A DNA stretch of 33,451 nucleotides. Source: a virus. The position numbers and the translations under genes were made by a program. Below are positions 12,939 to 18,814 of the stretch, in pieces (positions within the stretch are counted from its first letter, which is position 1; every line of letters begins with the position of its first letter). The stretch is from the IMG/VR virus record IMGVR_UViG_3300010373_001378, positions 1 through 33,451 of that record. One strand, 5' to 3'. The notes under the pieces are model-generated. The model saw nothing but the letters and a program-made list of their open reading frames with translations, was not told where the DNA came from and made no database searches.

Positions 12939-13483
12939 TGTTCAACAGTGCCGGGCACGCCCTGGAATGGGCATATAACACCTCTGCTAAACCAATCGTA
13001 AAAATGTCCGGAATTAATCACATGCGACAGTCCCCGACAAAAGGGGCTCCTAATGATCTTTTGATAAACTTCTCAGTCCACGACCGACATGCGCAAGCAG
13101 CTTTGATTATCGGATTGATTGAGGGGTTAGCAGATCAGGCAGAGCGCCAGTACATAAAAGCTTGGTTCGGCAGGGTAATAAGCGACGAGGCTATCTCCGC
13201 GTTAGTCTGTCAGGGTTGTGGCGCAGTGGGGTTTGGGCTGGCCGGTAGTAAATCAAAGGAAATTGTCTACAGGGTAATGCATGGTTACTTTACCGGGCGG
13301 GAGCTACCATATCGGGCAGTGCGGCAGCTACTGAACTGTCGGCATGATTACGCTCTGATGGTTAAGCGGTGTCTCTATGATTTGCTGGATCACTACCACG
13401 ACCGCGCTATGGCGGACATGGCAGAGATTTTCGAGCGGCAGGGGTTGATACGGTCAACCAATTCCTGTGCCAGCCATTTTTAG
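12938..13483 (+). CDS. Putative late regulator in the Q antiterminator position
   Basis: A 181-residue protein closing the right early operon. It has helices with HDRHAQAALIIGLIEGL (48-64), a CQGC pair (C91, C94) with only weak zinc-binding potential, and a C-terminal region (LPYRAVRQLLNCRHDYALMVKRCLYDLLDHYHDRAM) that could be a helix-turn-helix. Phage proteins like this sit where lambda Q would be, and a pR'-tR'-like element is present ahead of the late genes. That makes an antiterminator role likely, although I see no clear match to a known Q family. It overlaps the convergent gene by 30 bases. Confidence 0.5.
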   Translation: MFNSAGHALEWAYNTSAKPIVKMSGINHMRQSPTKGAPNDLLINFSVHDRHAQAALIIGLIEGLADQAERQYIKAWFGRVISDEAISALVCQGCGAVGFGLAGSKSKEIVYRVMHGYFTGRELPYRAVRQLLNCRHDYALMVKRCLYDLLDHYHDRAMADMAEIFERQGLIRSTNSCASHF

Positions 13484-13636
13484 AGCCCTCCGAATCCCCT
13501 CGCTTGCTTTGCCGTTGCCCAAATCCTTTGCTCTCTGCCAACTTTCCTCATCGATGTAAATATCCCGGCGCTTGCCGCCTTTCCCATCCCCTACGGATGG
13601 GGGGCGACCCTCTGGATTCCTGATTCGTTTATCCAT
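13454..13636 (-). CDS. Small ribbon-helix-helix-like protein
   Basis: A 60-residue basic protein. The C-terminal half, RRDIYIDEESWQRAKDLGNG followed by KASEGIRRALKMAG, has the strand-helix-turn-helix pattern of Arc/CopG-like DNA-binding proteins, with a Gly/Lys/Arg-rich arm before it. ATG 13636 overlaps the upstream stop by 8 bases; ATG 13648 is a longer alternative. It is the last gene of an inverted cassette and could regulate that cassette's promoters, or be an orphan antitoxin-like regulator. It overlaps the convergent Q-position gene at its 3' end. Confidence 0.55.
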   Translation of the reverse strand: MDKRIRNPEGRPPSVGDGKGGKRRDIYIDEESWQRAKDLGNGKASEGIRRALKMAGTGIG

Positions 13637-13874
13637 GTATAATGGCATCCGTTATTTTGCAGTCGCGCAGCACAATTTGCGCGATGTATTCGTTGCTTAC
13701 CGGGGAGCCGTCAGCTTCAACGACCGATTTATCGCCCGCGCAATCGACTATTCCGAATGTCTGGTTATCAAATGATTTTTCTGTACCACGATCAGTTCCG
13801 TTAAGCACAAACCAGTACGTTGTCGCCTCGTCTTGCCAGTTTTGATCTTTGCTGCTGAAAGTTGCTGTTGCCAT
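13629..13874 (-). CDS. Hypothetical protein behind a consensus promoter
   Basis: An 81-residue acidic protein (MATATFSSKDQNWQDEATTY, then WFVLNGTDRGTEKSFDN, FGIVDCAGDKSVVEADGSPV and IVLRDCKITDAIIHG) that is probably all-beta. ATG 13874 has AGGAG upstream and lies 31 bases after a fully consensus -10 box, so it should be strongly expressed in the prophage as well. No family recognised. As a constitutively expressed cassette gene it is a candidate lysogenic-conversion protein. Confidence 0.6.
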   Translation of the reverse strand: MATATFSSKDQNWQDEATTYWFVLNGTDRGTEKSFDNQTFGIVDCAGDKSVVEADGSPVSNEYIAQIVLRDCKITDAIIHG

Positions 13875-13904
13875 GATTTTCTCCTTTTCGTTGTTGATGT
13901 GACT

Positions 13905-13932
13905 ATTATATACACATATAATTAAGTGTCAA
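13905..13932 (-). promoter_or_regulatory. Strong consensus sigma-70 promoter
   Basis: On the minus strand TTGACA (13932-13927), 16 bases, TATAAT (13910-13905): both boxes are perfect. The spacer carries ACAC...GTGT arms, which could be a repressor site. It drives the two genes at 13454-13874. Confidence 0.8.
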
Positions 13933-13987
13933 GAGATTTATTACAAGAATGCAACAAGAATGGCTTGTTTCGAATAACTGAATTAAA

Positions 13988-14007
13988 AACGGGGATTTCT
14001 CCCCGTT
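13988..14007 (-). terminator. Intrinsic terminator of the cassette
   Basis: On the minus strand AACGGGGA and TCCCCGTT form an 8-bp stem around a GAAA tetraloop, followed by TTTTTAATT. It directly follows the stop at 14012-14010 and separates that operon from the promoter at 13905-13932. Read on the plus strand it lacks a comparable T-tract. Confidence 0.85.
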
Positions 14008-14009
14008 GG

Positions 14010-14318
14010 TTATCCGTGATACCCGCAAGCGTCTGGATCCCCCCCATCAAGGATTTCGAAATCTTCCTTGATTTCCTTGCCGACCTCGTCATAAGTCGTC
14101 GTGACTTTGGAAACGTAGTGAAAGGCCATGCTTTCAGCTAAAGCTTCTTCCTGCGTTGTGTCCGGTTCATCGCCTCTGTCAGTGGTGGCACAACTCTCAG
14201 CCATTTCTTTGTAATCCGCATAAGCGGCCTCATAGCTGGCAAACGGGTTGATATTTCCGTTGCTTAAATCCCCGCTCCAAAATTGGATAATTGTTCTATT
14301 GGCTAATTCTTTGTTCAT
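14010..14318 (-). CDS. Hypothetical acidic protein
   Basis: A 102-residue acidic protein. ATG 14318 is chosen over ATG 14324 because the AGGAG site is 7 bases before it and too close to the other. Residues 1-40 (NKELANRTIIQFWSGDLSNG, INPFASYEAAYADYKEMAE) are followed by an Asp/Glu-rich middle and FHYVSKVTTTYDEVGKEI. Acidic, small and ending at a strong terminator, it resembles accessory proteins such as DNA mimics only in composition. No function assigned. Confidence 0.55.
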   Translation of the reverse strand: MNKELANRTIIQFWSGDLSNGNINPFASYEAAYADYKEMAESCATTDRGDEPDTTQEEALAESMAFHYVSKVTTTYDEVGKEIKEDFEILDGGDPDACGYHG

Positions 14319-14365
14319 TTTCATTCTCCTTGGTGGAATTTTTTAGGGTTGTAATTCTGACTTTT

Positions 14366-14533
14366 CTATCGAATGTAGAGAAAAGTAACGAGGCTAATCC
14401 AGTAAACAAAAGAGAAGGCGAATCCAAGAACCGGGATACGTCCAAAGCGATCGTAATCCGGCAGTGTGGCAAAGGCGGCGATGGTTACGAAAAACATTAA
14501 AATAATTATCCATTTGCTAAACAAAATATCCAT
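14366..14533 (-). CDS. Small two-helix membrane protein
   Basis: A 55-residue protein from ATG 14533 to TAG 14368-14366. Residues 8-23 (WIIILMFFVTIAAFAT) and 35-54 (VLGFAFSFVYWISLVTFLYI) are membrane helices separated by a charged loop (LPDYDRFGR). The upstream AGAGAG sequence is a modest ribosome site. It is too small for most holins and lies far from the lysozyme gene. Inside a lysogen-expressed cassette, an envelope or superinfection-exclusion role is a reasonable guess. Confidence 0.55.
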   Translation of the reverse strand: MDILFSKWIIILMFFVTIAAFATLPDYDRFGRIPVLGFAFSFVYWISLVTFLYIR

Positions 14534-14543
14534 GATTTTCTCT

Positions 14544-14720
14544 CTATTTCTTTGTCTTCAGGTTAAAAAGTTCCCACTTTGTGGGGTGCATATTCCGCTG
14601 GCCAGATTCCCAATATTGCCAGGCACGAATATCGACATATACCAGGCCGGCGGCTTCGGGTTGAGTGAGACCTGCTGCAAGCCGGGCCGCTTTGATTTCT
14701 TCGGGGGTTGGAGAGTTCAT
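14544..14720 (-). CDS. Small XRE-type HTH protein
   Basis: A 58-residue DNA-binding protein. PTPEEIKAARLAAGLTQPEA is helix 1 and the start of the HTH, then AGLVYVDIRAWQYWESGQR is the recognition region, and MHPTKWELFNLK closes the fold. The pattern is like short phage regulators of the XRE family. ATG 14720 overlaps the upstream stop as ATGA; an earlier ATG at 14753 would overlap that gene more. It may regulate the inverted cassette. Confidence 0.7.
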   Translation of the reverse strand: MNSPTPEEIKAARLAAGLTQPEAAGLVYVDIRAWQYWESGQRNMHPTKWELFNLKTKK

Positions 14721-14944
14721 TTCGGCTTCCCGTCTTCTGGCTCTGTGTTCCACACCGCGCGGTACTCTGCGCTCAACCTGTCGTATTCTGCACCTAAAAA
14801 CTTTATCCTAGCGTTCCGTTCTTCCGTCCAGCTTGATGGAAAATTGCTGTGTTGTTTCCAAGACAGACCATCCATTTCCTTGTAGACAGCTCGTTGCCGG
14901 GATGCAGTCTCTTCACTTTTTGCTACTTTTTCTCCGAATTCCAT
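14717..14944 (-). CDS. Hypothetical helical protein
   Basis: A 75-residue charged protein of mostly helix (EFGEKVAKSEETASRQRAVY, SWTEERNARIKFLGAEYDR, LSAEYRAVWNTEP). The AAGGAG site before ATG 14944 is good. It is coupled to the small HTH gene, so it might be a partner of that regulator. No family recognised. Confidence 0.5.
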   Translation of the reverse strand: MEFGEKVAKSEETASRQRAVYKEMDGLSWKQHSNFPSSWTEERNARIKFLGAEYDRLSAEYRAVWNTEPEDGKPK

Positions 14945-14967
14945 TTTGTTTCTCCTTGTCTGTACGG

Positions 14968-15114
14968 TTACAACATCACTATTACATGCGTTGCCCTGCT
15001 CACGATCATGTAATATTTTCTGTCAATTTCGGCCATTACTTCCTTGAAATTCCATGCTGTAATGGTGAGGATTGTCCGGCCAGTGAATCTATTTTTAATT
15101 GCCCAAGTGTTCAT
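14968..15114 (-). CDS. 48-residue hypothetical protein
   Basis: From ATG 15114 to TAA 14970-14968, with AGGAG 9 bases before the start. The product (MNTWAIKNRFTGRTILTITA, then WNFKEVMAEIDRKYYMIVSR and ATHVIVML) looks like a small mixed alpha/beta protein. It starts 15 bases after the stop of the 58-residue gene upstream. No family recognised. The good ribosome site and gene packing support it. Confidence 0.45.
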   Translation of the reverse strand: MNTWAIKNRFTGRTILTITAWNFKEVMAEIDRKYYMIVSRATHVIVML

Positions 15115-15129
15115 GATGGTTTCTCCTGA

Positions 15130-15306
15130 TTAAGCAAAGTTGAGAATGCCGCGGGGAAGGCCGTCAACAGTGATGATTTTCAATTCGAATATGTCGGCTA
15201 TTTCTTCGGGTAGCGGAAGGTTTTCGAGGACGCACTTAACGAAAACGGAATCAAAATCTCTTATGTCGTATCCGGTATTGTTGGTAAAAATAATGCGGTT
15301 GTTCAT
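15130..15306 (-). CDS. 58-residue hypothetical protein
   Basis: From ATG 15306 to TAA 15132-15130, with AGGAG 8 bases before the start. The product (MNNRIIFTNNTGYDIRDFDS, then VFVKCVLENLPLPEEIADIF, then LKIITVDGLPRGIL) is acidic with several likely strands. No family recognised. It lies in the cassette's upper operon, below the LPD29-like gene. Confidence 0.5.
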   Translation of the reverse strand: MNNRIIFTNNTGYDIRDFDSVFVKCVLENLPLPEEIADIFELKIITVDGLPRGILNFA

Positions 15307-15371
15307 GGTGTCTCTCCTGTTGGTTATTTAATCCGTCCACTCATGCCCGGTGAAGGGCATGGATTGAGGGA

Positions 15372-15977
15372 CTAATCTATGAATTCTTTGTTTGCCGTTT
15401 TATTGATGCAGTCATATTGACGCGCAAACCTGTAAATTTGTACTTGAGCATCAGCATCGCCTGGGTACCCACCTTGCACCACCATGACGCAACGGGCGTT
15501 TCCTGATCTGTAGTCTTCAACTGTCACTTTTTCTGCAGCAGGGCTGAATTTCTTCCATACGTGATCAATTGCGATTTGCACCAATTCCGGGGAAAAGTCA
15601 CGATTTGAAAATATATATTTCGCGCTGCCGAACGCATCAACCCATGCATGATCTTGGCGATAGTTATAGCAGTCTGTCATTCCGTCGAAGCTGCCCGCGT
15701 CGTAGCGATTTATTATTTCATCTACTTGTGCGTTGGTCGGGCCGTCTGTCCACCCCACATTGATGGAGTTGCCACCTGAATAGCGGCTGGTCTTGACGGT
15801 AAACTTGATACCGGGGAATGCGGCTTTCAGTTCAATTCTCATATTCTTTGCTGCCGTTATTAGCGAGCTGCTGTCTTCTGAAGCGGCTACCAAGTGCGGA
15901 AATGCTTGTTTCAGTGCGTTAGCTGCAAACCTACGGGCGGCTTGTTTGGCTTCGTAGTCGGATGTATTGAAGTTCAT
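15372..15977 (-). CDS. LPD29-domain protein
   Basis: A 201-residue protein. AAFPGIKFTVKTSRYSGGNSINVGWTDGPT (52-81), with the following DEIINRYDAGSFDGMTDCYNYR (85-106), matches my memory of the large polyvalent protein-associated domain LPD29. In larger proteins this domain accompanies helicase, methylase or toxin-like modules. Here it stands alone with helices before it (DYEAKQAARRFAANALKQAF) and a C-terminal half of unknown type. ATG 15977 has an AAGGAG site and lies after a good promoter. It is the first gene of the inverted cassette. Confidence 0.65.
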   Translation of the reverse strand: MNFNTSDYEAKQAARRFAANALKQAFPHLVAASEDSSSLITAAKNMRIELKAAFPGIKFTVKTSRYSGGNSINVGWTDGPTNAQVDEIINRYDAGSFDGMTDCYNYRQDHAWVDAFGSAKYIFSNRDFSPELVQIAIDHVWKKFSPAAEKVTVEDYRSGNARCVMVVQGGYPGDADAQVQIYRFARQYDCINKTANKEFID

Positions 15978-16009
15978 TTTGTTTCTCCTTTTCGTTGGTT
16001 GATGGTGTA

Positions 16010-16038
16010 ACTATGCCGAACTTTGTTCAGGTTGTCAA
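16010..16038 (-). promoter_or_regulatory. Promoter of the inverted cassette
   Basis: On the minus strand TTGACA (16038-16033), 17 bases, CATAGT (16015-16010), 33 bases before ATG 15977. It points away from the late genes and probably drives the leftward genes from 15977 to the terminator at 13988. Confidence 0.75.
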
Positions 16039-16076
16039 GAGGGAAACGTAACAATACGTAATATATTTTCATAACC

Positions 16077-16105
16077 TATTGATTTTTACGGGGAGCATGT
16101 ATAGA
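16077..16105 (+). promoter_or_regulatory. Candidate late promoter (pR'-like)
   Basis: TATTGA (16077-16082), 17 bases, TATAGA (16100-16105). An alternative -35, TTGATT (16079-16084), would leave 15 bases. The predicted start near 16112 leads within about 40 bases into the terminator at 16149. AACGTAAC (16045-16052) and GTTACGTT (16106-16113) form an inverted pair around it. Confidence 0.45.
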
Positions 16106-16148
16106 GTTACGTTCACAAATTCGAGTTTTGCCCTCCAAACAATCTATC

Positions 16149-16172
16149 AACCCGCCAACAGCGGGTTTTTTT
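16149..16172 (+). terminator. Terminator immediately before the late genes (tR'-like)
   Basis: AACCCGC, a CAACA loop, GCGGGTT and a T-tract to 16172. The next base begins the ATG of the first late gene. Placed here it would stop the short leader from the late promoter unless transcription is antiterminated. Confidence 0.8.
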
Positions 16173-16574
16173 ATGCCCATTTTCGCCCTTATCGCCATCA
16201 TTCTTGGTTCTTTGGCTGTTGGTTTCGGCTCGGGCTGGGGTGTAAAGGGCTGGAAAGATGGCGCGACCGTGGCGCAAGTCAAATCACAAAAAGCGGCGGT
16301 TGAATCAAGAAATGCGGAGCTGCAAACAGCAAATACCGGCTGTGCTACCGATATTGAAGGAGTTAAAAAAGGTGTTGCTGTAGTCGTGGCTCACGTCGAG
16401 GAACGCGAGAAGGCGGCATCTGAGGCCATGAAAGCGGCGGATTTGACCATAACTCAACACAAGGTCAGGGCGGCGACTATCAAGAAACTCCCAACAATCG
16501 CAGAGAGCCCGGCTGCTCAATGTGCTGCGATTATTCGGGAGCAAATTGATTATGTTCGGGAGCGGAAACAGTGA
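16173..16574 (+). CDS. Rz-like inner-membrane spanin candidate
   Basis: A 133-residue protein with a membrane helix at 2-20 (PIFALIAIILGSLAVGFGSG), then a charged helical ectodomain (VAQVKSQKAAVESRNAELQ, AVVVAHVEEREKAASEAMKAADL) and cysteines at 53, 119 or nearby. This layout fits an i-spanin of the Rz type, which would reach an outer-membrane partner. ATG 16173 starts right after the terminator T-tract and has no clear ribosome site, since its leader is the terminator hairpin. It is coupled to the next gene as GTGA. The lipoprotein gene two genes on is the natural partner. Confidence 0.55.
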   Translation: MPIFALIAIILGSLAVGFGSGWGVKGWKDGATVAQVKSQKAAVESRNAELQTANTGCATDIEGVKKGVAVVVAHVEEREKAASEAMKAADLTITQHKVRAATIKKLPTIAESPAAQCAAIIREQIDYVRERKQ

Positions 16575-16741
16575 AAGAGTTCTTTATATTCATTGATGAC
16601 GACGCGACGGAAGATCAGATTAAATCCATAGCTGCTGAGATTTTTATTTTGTCTCCGCTCGTTGTTGGCGTCTATCGGCCCAAACAGGCGGAGCATATTG
16701 AGGACCGTATTACCCACGACGCGCCAGGTGCAACGCAATGA
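16571..16741 (+). CDS. Small protein between spanin-like genes
   Basis: A 56-residue protein from GTG 16571 (overlapping the upstream TGA) to TGA 16739-16741 (overlapping the next ATG). The product (MKEFFIFIDDDATEDQIKSI, AAEIFILSPLVVGVYRPKQA, EHIEDRITHDAPGATQ) is an acidic alpha/beta protein without a membrane helix. Coupling on both sides makes it very likely to be translated. No family recognised. Confidence 0.65.
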   Translation: MKEFFIFIDDDATEDQIKSIAAEIFILSPLVVGVYRPKQAEHIEDRITHDAPGATQ

Positions 16742-17025
16742 GTAACGTCCTGCTGTACTTGGTTATCATGCTGTTGATTGTGGCTAATATTTCCGGCTGC
16801 ACCACCAGGCCACCCATCATTGTTACAAAAACCATCGACAGACCTGTGCCTGTTTTCTGTGAGGTCAGGGCGCCTGCTGAATGCAAGGATGCTTACGCGG
16901 TTGATCGAGTGTCAACGACTGATGATCCGGTGACTATTAATCGAGCATTCAGGCAGGAAATTGAAGAGCGGTGGGCGTGCGAGATTAAATTACGGGCAGC
17001 TTTGAAAGGGTGCAATACAAAGTAA
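16738..17025 (+). CDS. Lipoprotein, o-spanin (Rz1-like) candidate
   Basis: A 95-residue protein with a signal peptide (residues 4-20, VLLYLVIMLLIVANISG) and a lipobox ending at C21 (NISGC). The mature part starts TTRPPIIVTKTIDRPVPVF and is Pro-rich, then helical with further cysteines (C41, C48, C80, C91). It is longer than classical Rz1 (about 60 residues), but signal type, proline stretch and position after an Rz-like gene fit an outer-membrane spanin subunit. ATGA overlap with the previous gene; TAATG overlap with the terminase small subunit. Confidence 0.55.
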   Translation: MSNVLLYLVIMLLIVANISGCTTRPPIIVTKTIDRPVPVFCEVRAPAECKDAYAVDRVSTTDDPVTINRAFRQEIEERWACEIKLRAALKGCNTK

Positions 17026-17471
17026 TGGCACGTCCAACAATCAAAACCAAGAAGCTGTGCGAAGCGATATGTGAAGGCATCGCGCTCGGCAAATCATCTC
17101 GTGCTGTTTGTGCTGGAGCAGGAATAAGCGATCGTGTTTTATGGAACTGGCTAGCGCAAGACGAGGAATTCATGCAGCAATACGCGCGCGCGAAAGAGAA
17201 GTGCGCCGATTACTACGCTGAAGAAATTGTTGAAATTGCTGATGATGGCGCCAACGACAAATACATTGATGAGTGGGGCAAAGAAGTTGTCGATAATGAA
17301 GCAATTCAACGCTCGCGACTCCGGGTTGACGCTCGCAAATGGTACGCATCGAAACTTGCCCCTAAAAAGTACGGCGACCGCATCACAAACGAACACGAAG
17401 GCGGAGATCCAAGTAAGCCAATCAGCCACAATATCCAAGTGTCATTTGTAGCCTCAAACCCTCAAAAATAG
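17025..17471 (+). CDS. terS: Terminase small subunit
   Basis: A 148-residue DNA-packaging protein. ARPTIKTKKLCEAICEGIAL, then GKSSRAVCAGAGISDRVLWN and WLAQDEEFMQQYARAKEKCADYYAEEI form the N-terminal helix-turn-helix that recognises pac or cos. The rest (RLRVDARKWYASKLAPKKYGD) is the oligomerisation and end region typical of this family. ATG 17025 overlaps the lipoprotein stop; the longer frame starts inside that gene. It would form the ring that brings phage DNA to the large subunit encoded next. Confidence 0.88.
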   Translation: MARPTIKTKKLCEAICEGIALGKSSRAVCAGAGISDRVLWNWLAQDEEFMQQYARAKEKCADYYAEEIVEIADDGANDKYIDEWGKEVVDNEAIQRSRLRVDARKWYASKLAPKKYGDRITNEHEGGDPSKPISHNIQVSFVASNPQK

Positions 17472-17542
17472 CGTAATTGCCTAATTATTATGCGATTAAA
17501 ACGCGATATAAGCGATTTAAAATTGGTGGTCAAGGGGTAAGT

Positions 17543-18814
17543 ATGGGTGCCCCTGAATTTATACAACGCACAGCGGAATTCCCCGAAAAACTGCAATTCT
17601 TGTTCGAGCCGCACCGATACAAGATTGCTTACGGTGGGCGGGGCGGTGCCAAGTCCTGGGGAGTTGCAAGAGCATTGTTGATCCAAGGTGCGGCTACTCC
17701 GCTGCGGATACTGTGCGCTCGTGAGTTCCAGAACTCTATTGCAGACTCAGTACACCATCTGTTGCAGTCTCAAATCACATCGATGGGCCTGGATCATTTC
17801 TACGAGATCGAGAAGGCCGCGATTTACGGCAGGAACGGGACACAGATTTTCTTCGCCGGCATCCGAAACAACATCTCGAAGATCAAATCATTCGAAGCCG
17901 TCGACCGGGTGTGGATCGAGGAAGCGCAAAACGTAAGTAAATCGAGCTGGGAAACACTGATCCCCACGATTCGTAAGGACGGCTCGGAAATCTGGGCGAC
18001 ATATAACCCTGAACTGGAAAGCGACGAAACGCATCAACGTTTCGTGATTAATACTCCTGACGACGCGGCGGTCGTCAAGGTCAACTGGAGCGATAACCCC
18101 TGGTTTCCCGAAGTCCTGGCGAAAGAACGGGATGCTCTAAAGGCACGTGATCCAGACGCATACCAGAATATTTGGGAAGGGAACTGCCGCACCAGCCTGG
18201 AAGGCGCAATCTACGCCAAGGAATTGAGGGCAGCACAGGAAGAAAAGCGTGTTCTGAACGTGCCATACGATGCCTTGAAGCCAGTCCATACGTTTTGGGA
18301 TCTCGGATGGGCGGACAATACCAGCATATGGTTTACGCAATCGGTCAACAACGAACTGAGGCTGATTGACTACTACAGCAACAGCCAGGAATCGATACAG
18401 CACTACATCGCAGTGCTGCAAAACAGGGGATACCTCTATGGCACGGACTGGCTGCCGCACGATGCAAAAGCCAAAACACTGGCCACGGGTCGCAGCATCG
18501 AGGAAATCATGCTGGGGCATGGCCGTAAAGTCCAGATCGTTCCCAACCTATCCGTTATCGACGGCATCAACGCAGCGCGAACTATTTTTAACCGATGCTA
18601 TTTCGATGAGCGCAAATGCAGTGAAGGTCTACAAAACTTGAGACACTATCGATATGAAGTGGACCCGGAAAGCAAACAATTCTCCGGCCGGCCATTGCAT
18701 GATCACCATAGCCATGCTGCGGACGCCTTCCGGTACTTCGCCGTGGCAGTCGAGGAAGACCGCCCGGCTGCCAGCGCACGCGGGATCAAAATGAGTGGAT
18801 GGCGCGCAGCATGA
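17543..18814 (+). CDS. terL: Terminase large subunit
   Basis: A 423-residue packaging motor and nuclease. GGRGGAKS (31-38) is Walker A, RVWIEEAQ (122-129) contains the Walker B/catalytic glutamates, and ATYNPE is the coupling motif. The nuclease half has WDLGWADNTS and ends with HDHHSHAADAFRYF, with the acidic and His residues of the RNase-H-like fold. ATG 17543 is chosen because AAGGGG lies 7 bases upstream; a TTG further up lacks one. It overlaps the portal start as ATGA. Confidence 0.95.
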   Translation: MGAPEFIQRTAEFPEKLQFLFEPHRYKIAYGGRGGAKSWGVARALLIQGAATPLRILCAREFQNSIADSVHHLLQSQITSMGLDHFYEIEKAAIYGRNGTQIFFAGIRNNISKIKSFEAVDRVWIEEAQNVSKSSWETLIPTIRKDGSEIWATYNPELESDETHQRFVINTPDDAAVVKVNWSDNPWFPEVLAKERDALKARDPDAYQNIWEGNCRTSLEGAIYAKELRAAQEEKRVLNVPYDALKPVHTFWDLGWADNTSIWFTQSVNNELRLIDYYSNSQESIQHYIAVLQNRGYLYGTDWLPHDAKAKTLATGRSIEEIMLGHGRKVQIVPNLSVIDGINAARTIFNRCYFDERKCSEGLQNLRHYRYEVDPESKQFSGRPLHDHHSHAADAFRYFAVAVEEDRPAASARGIKMSGWRAA

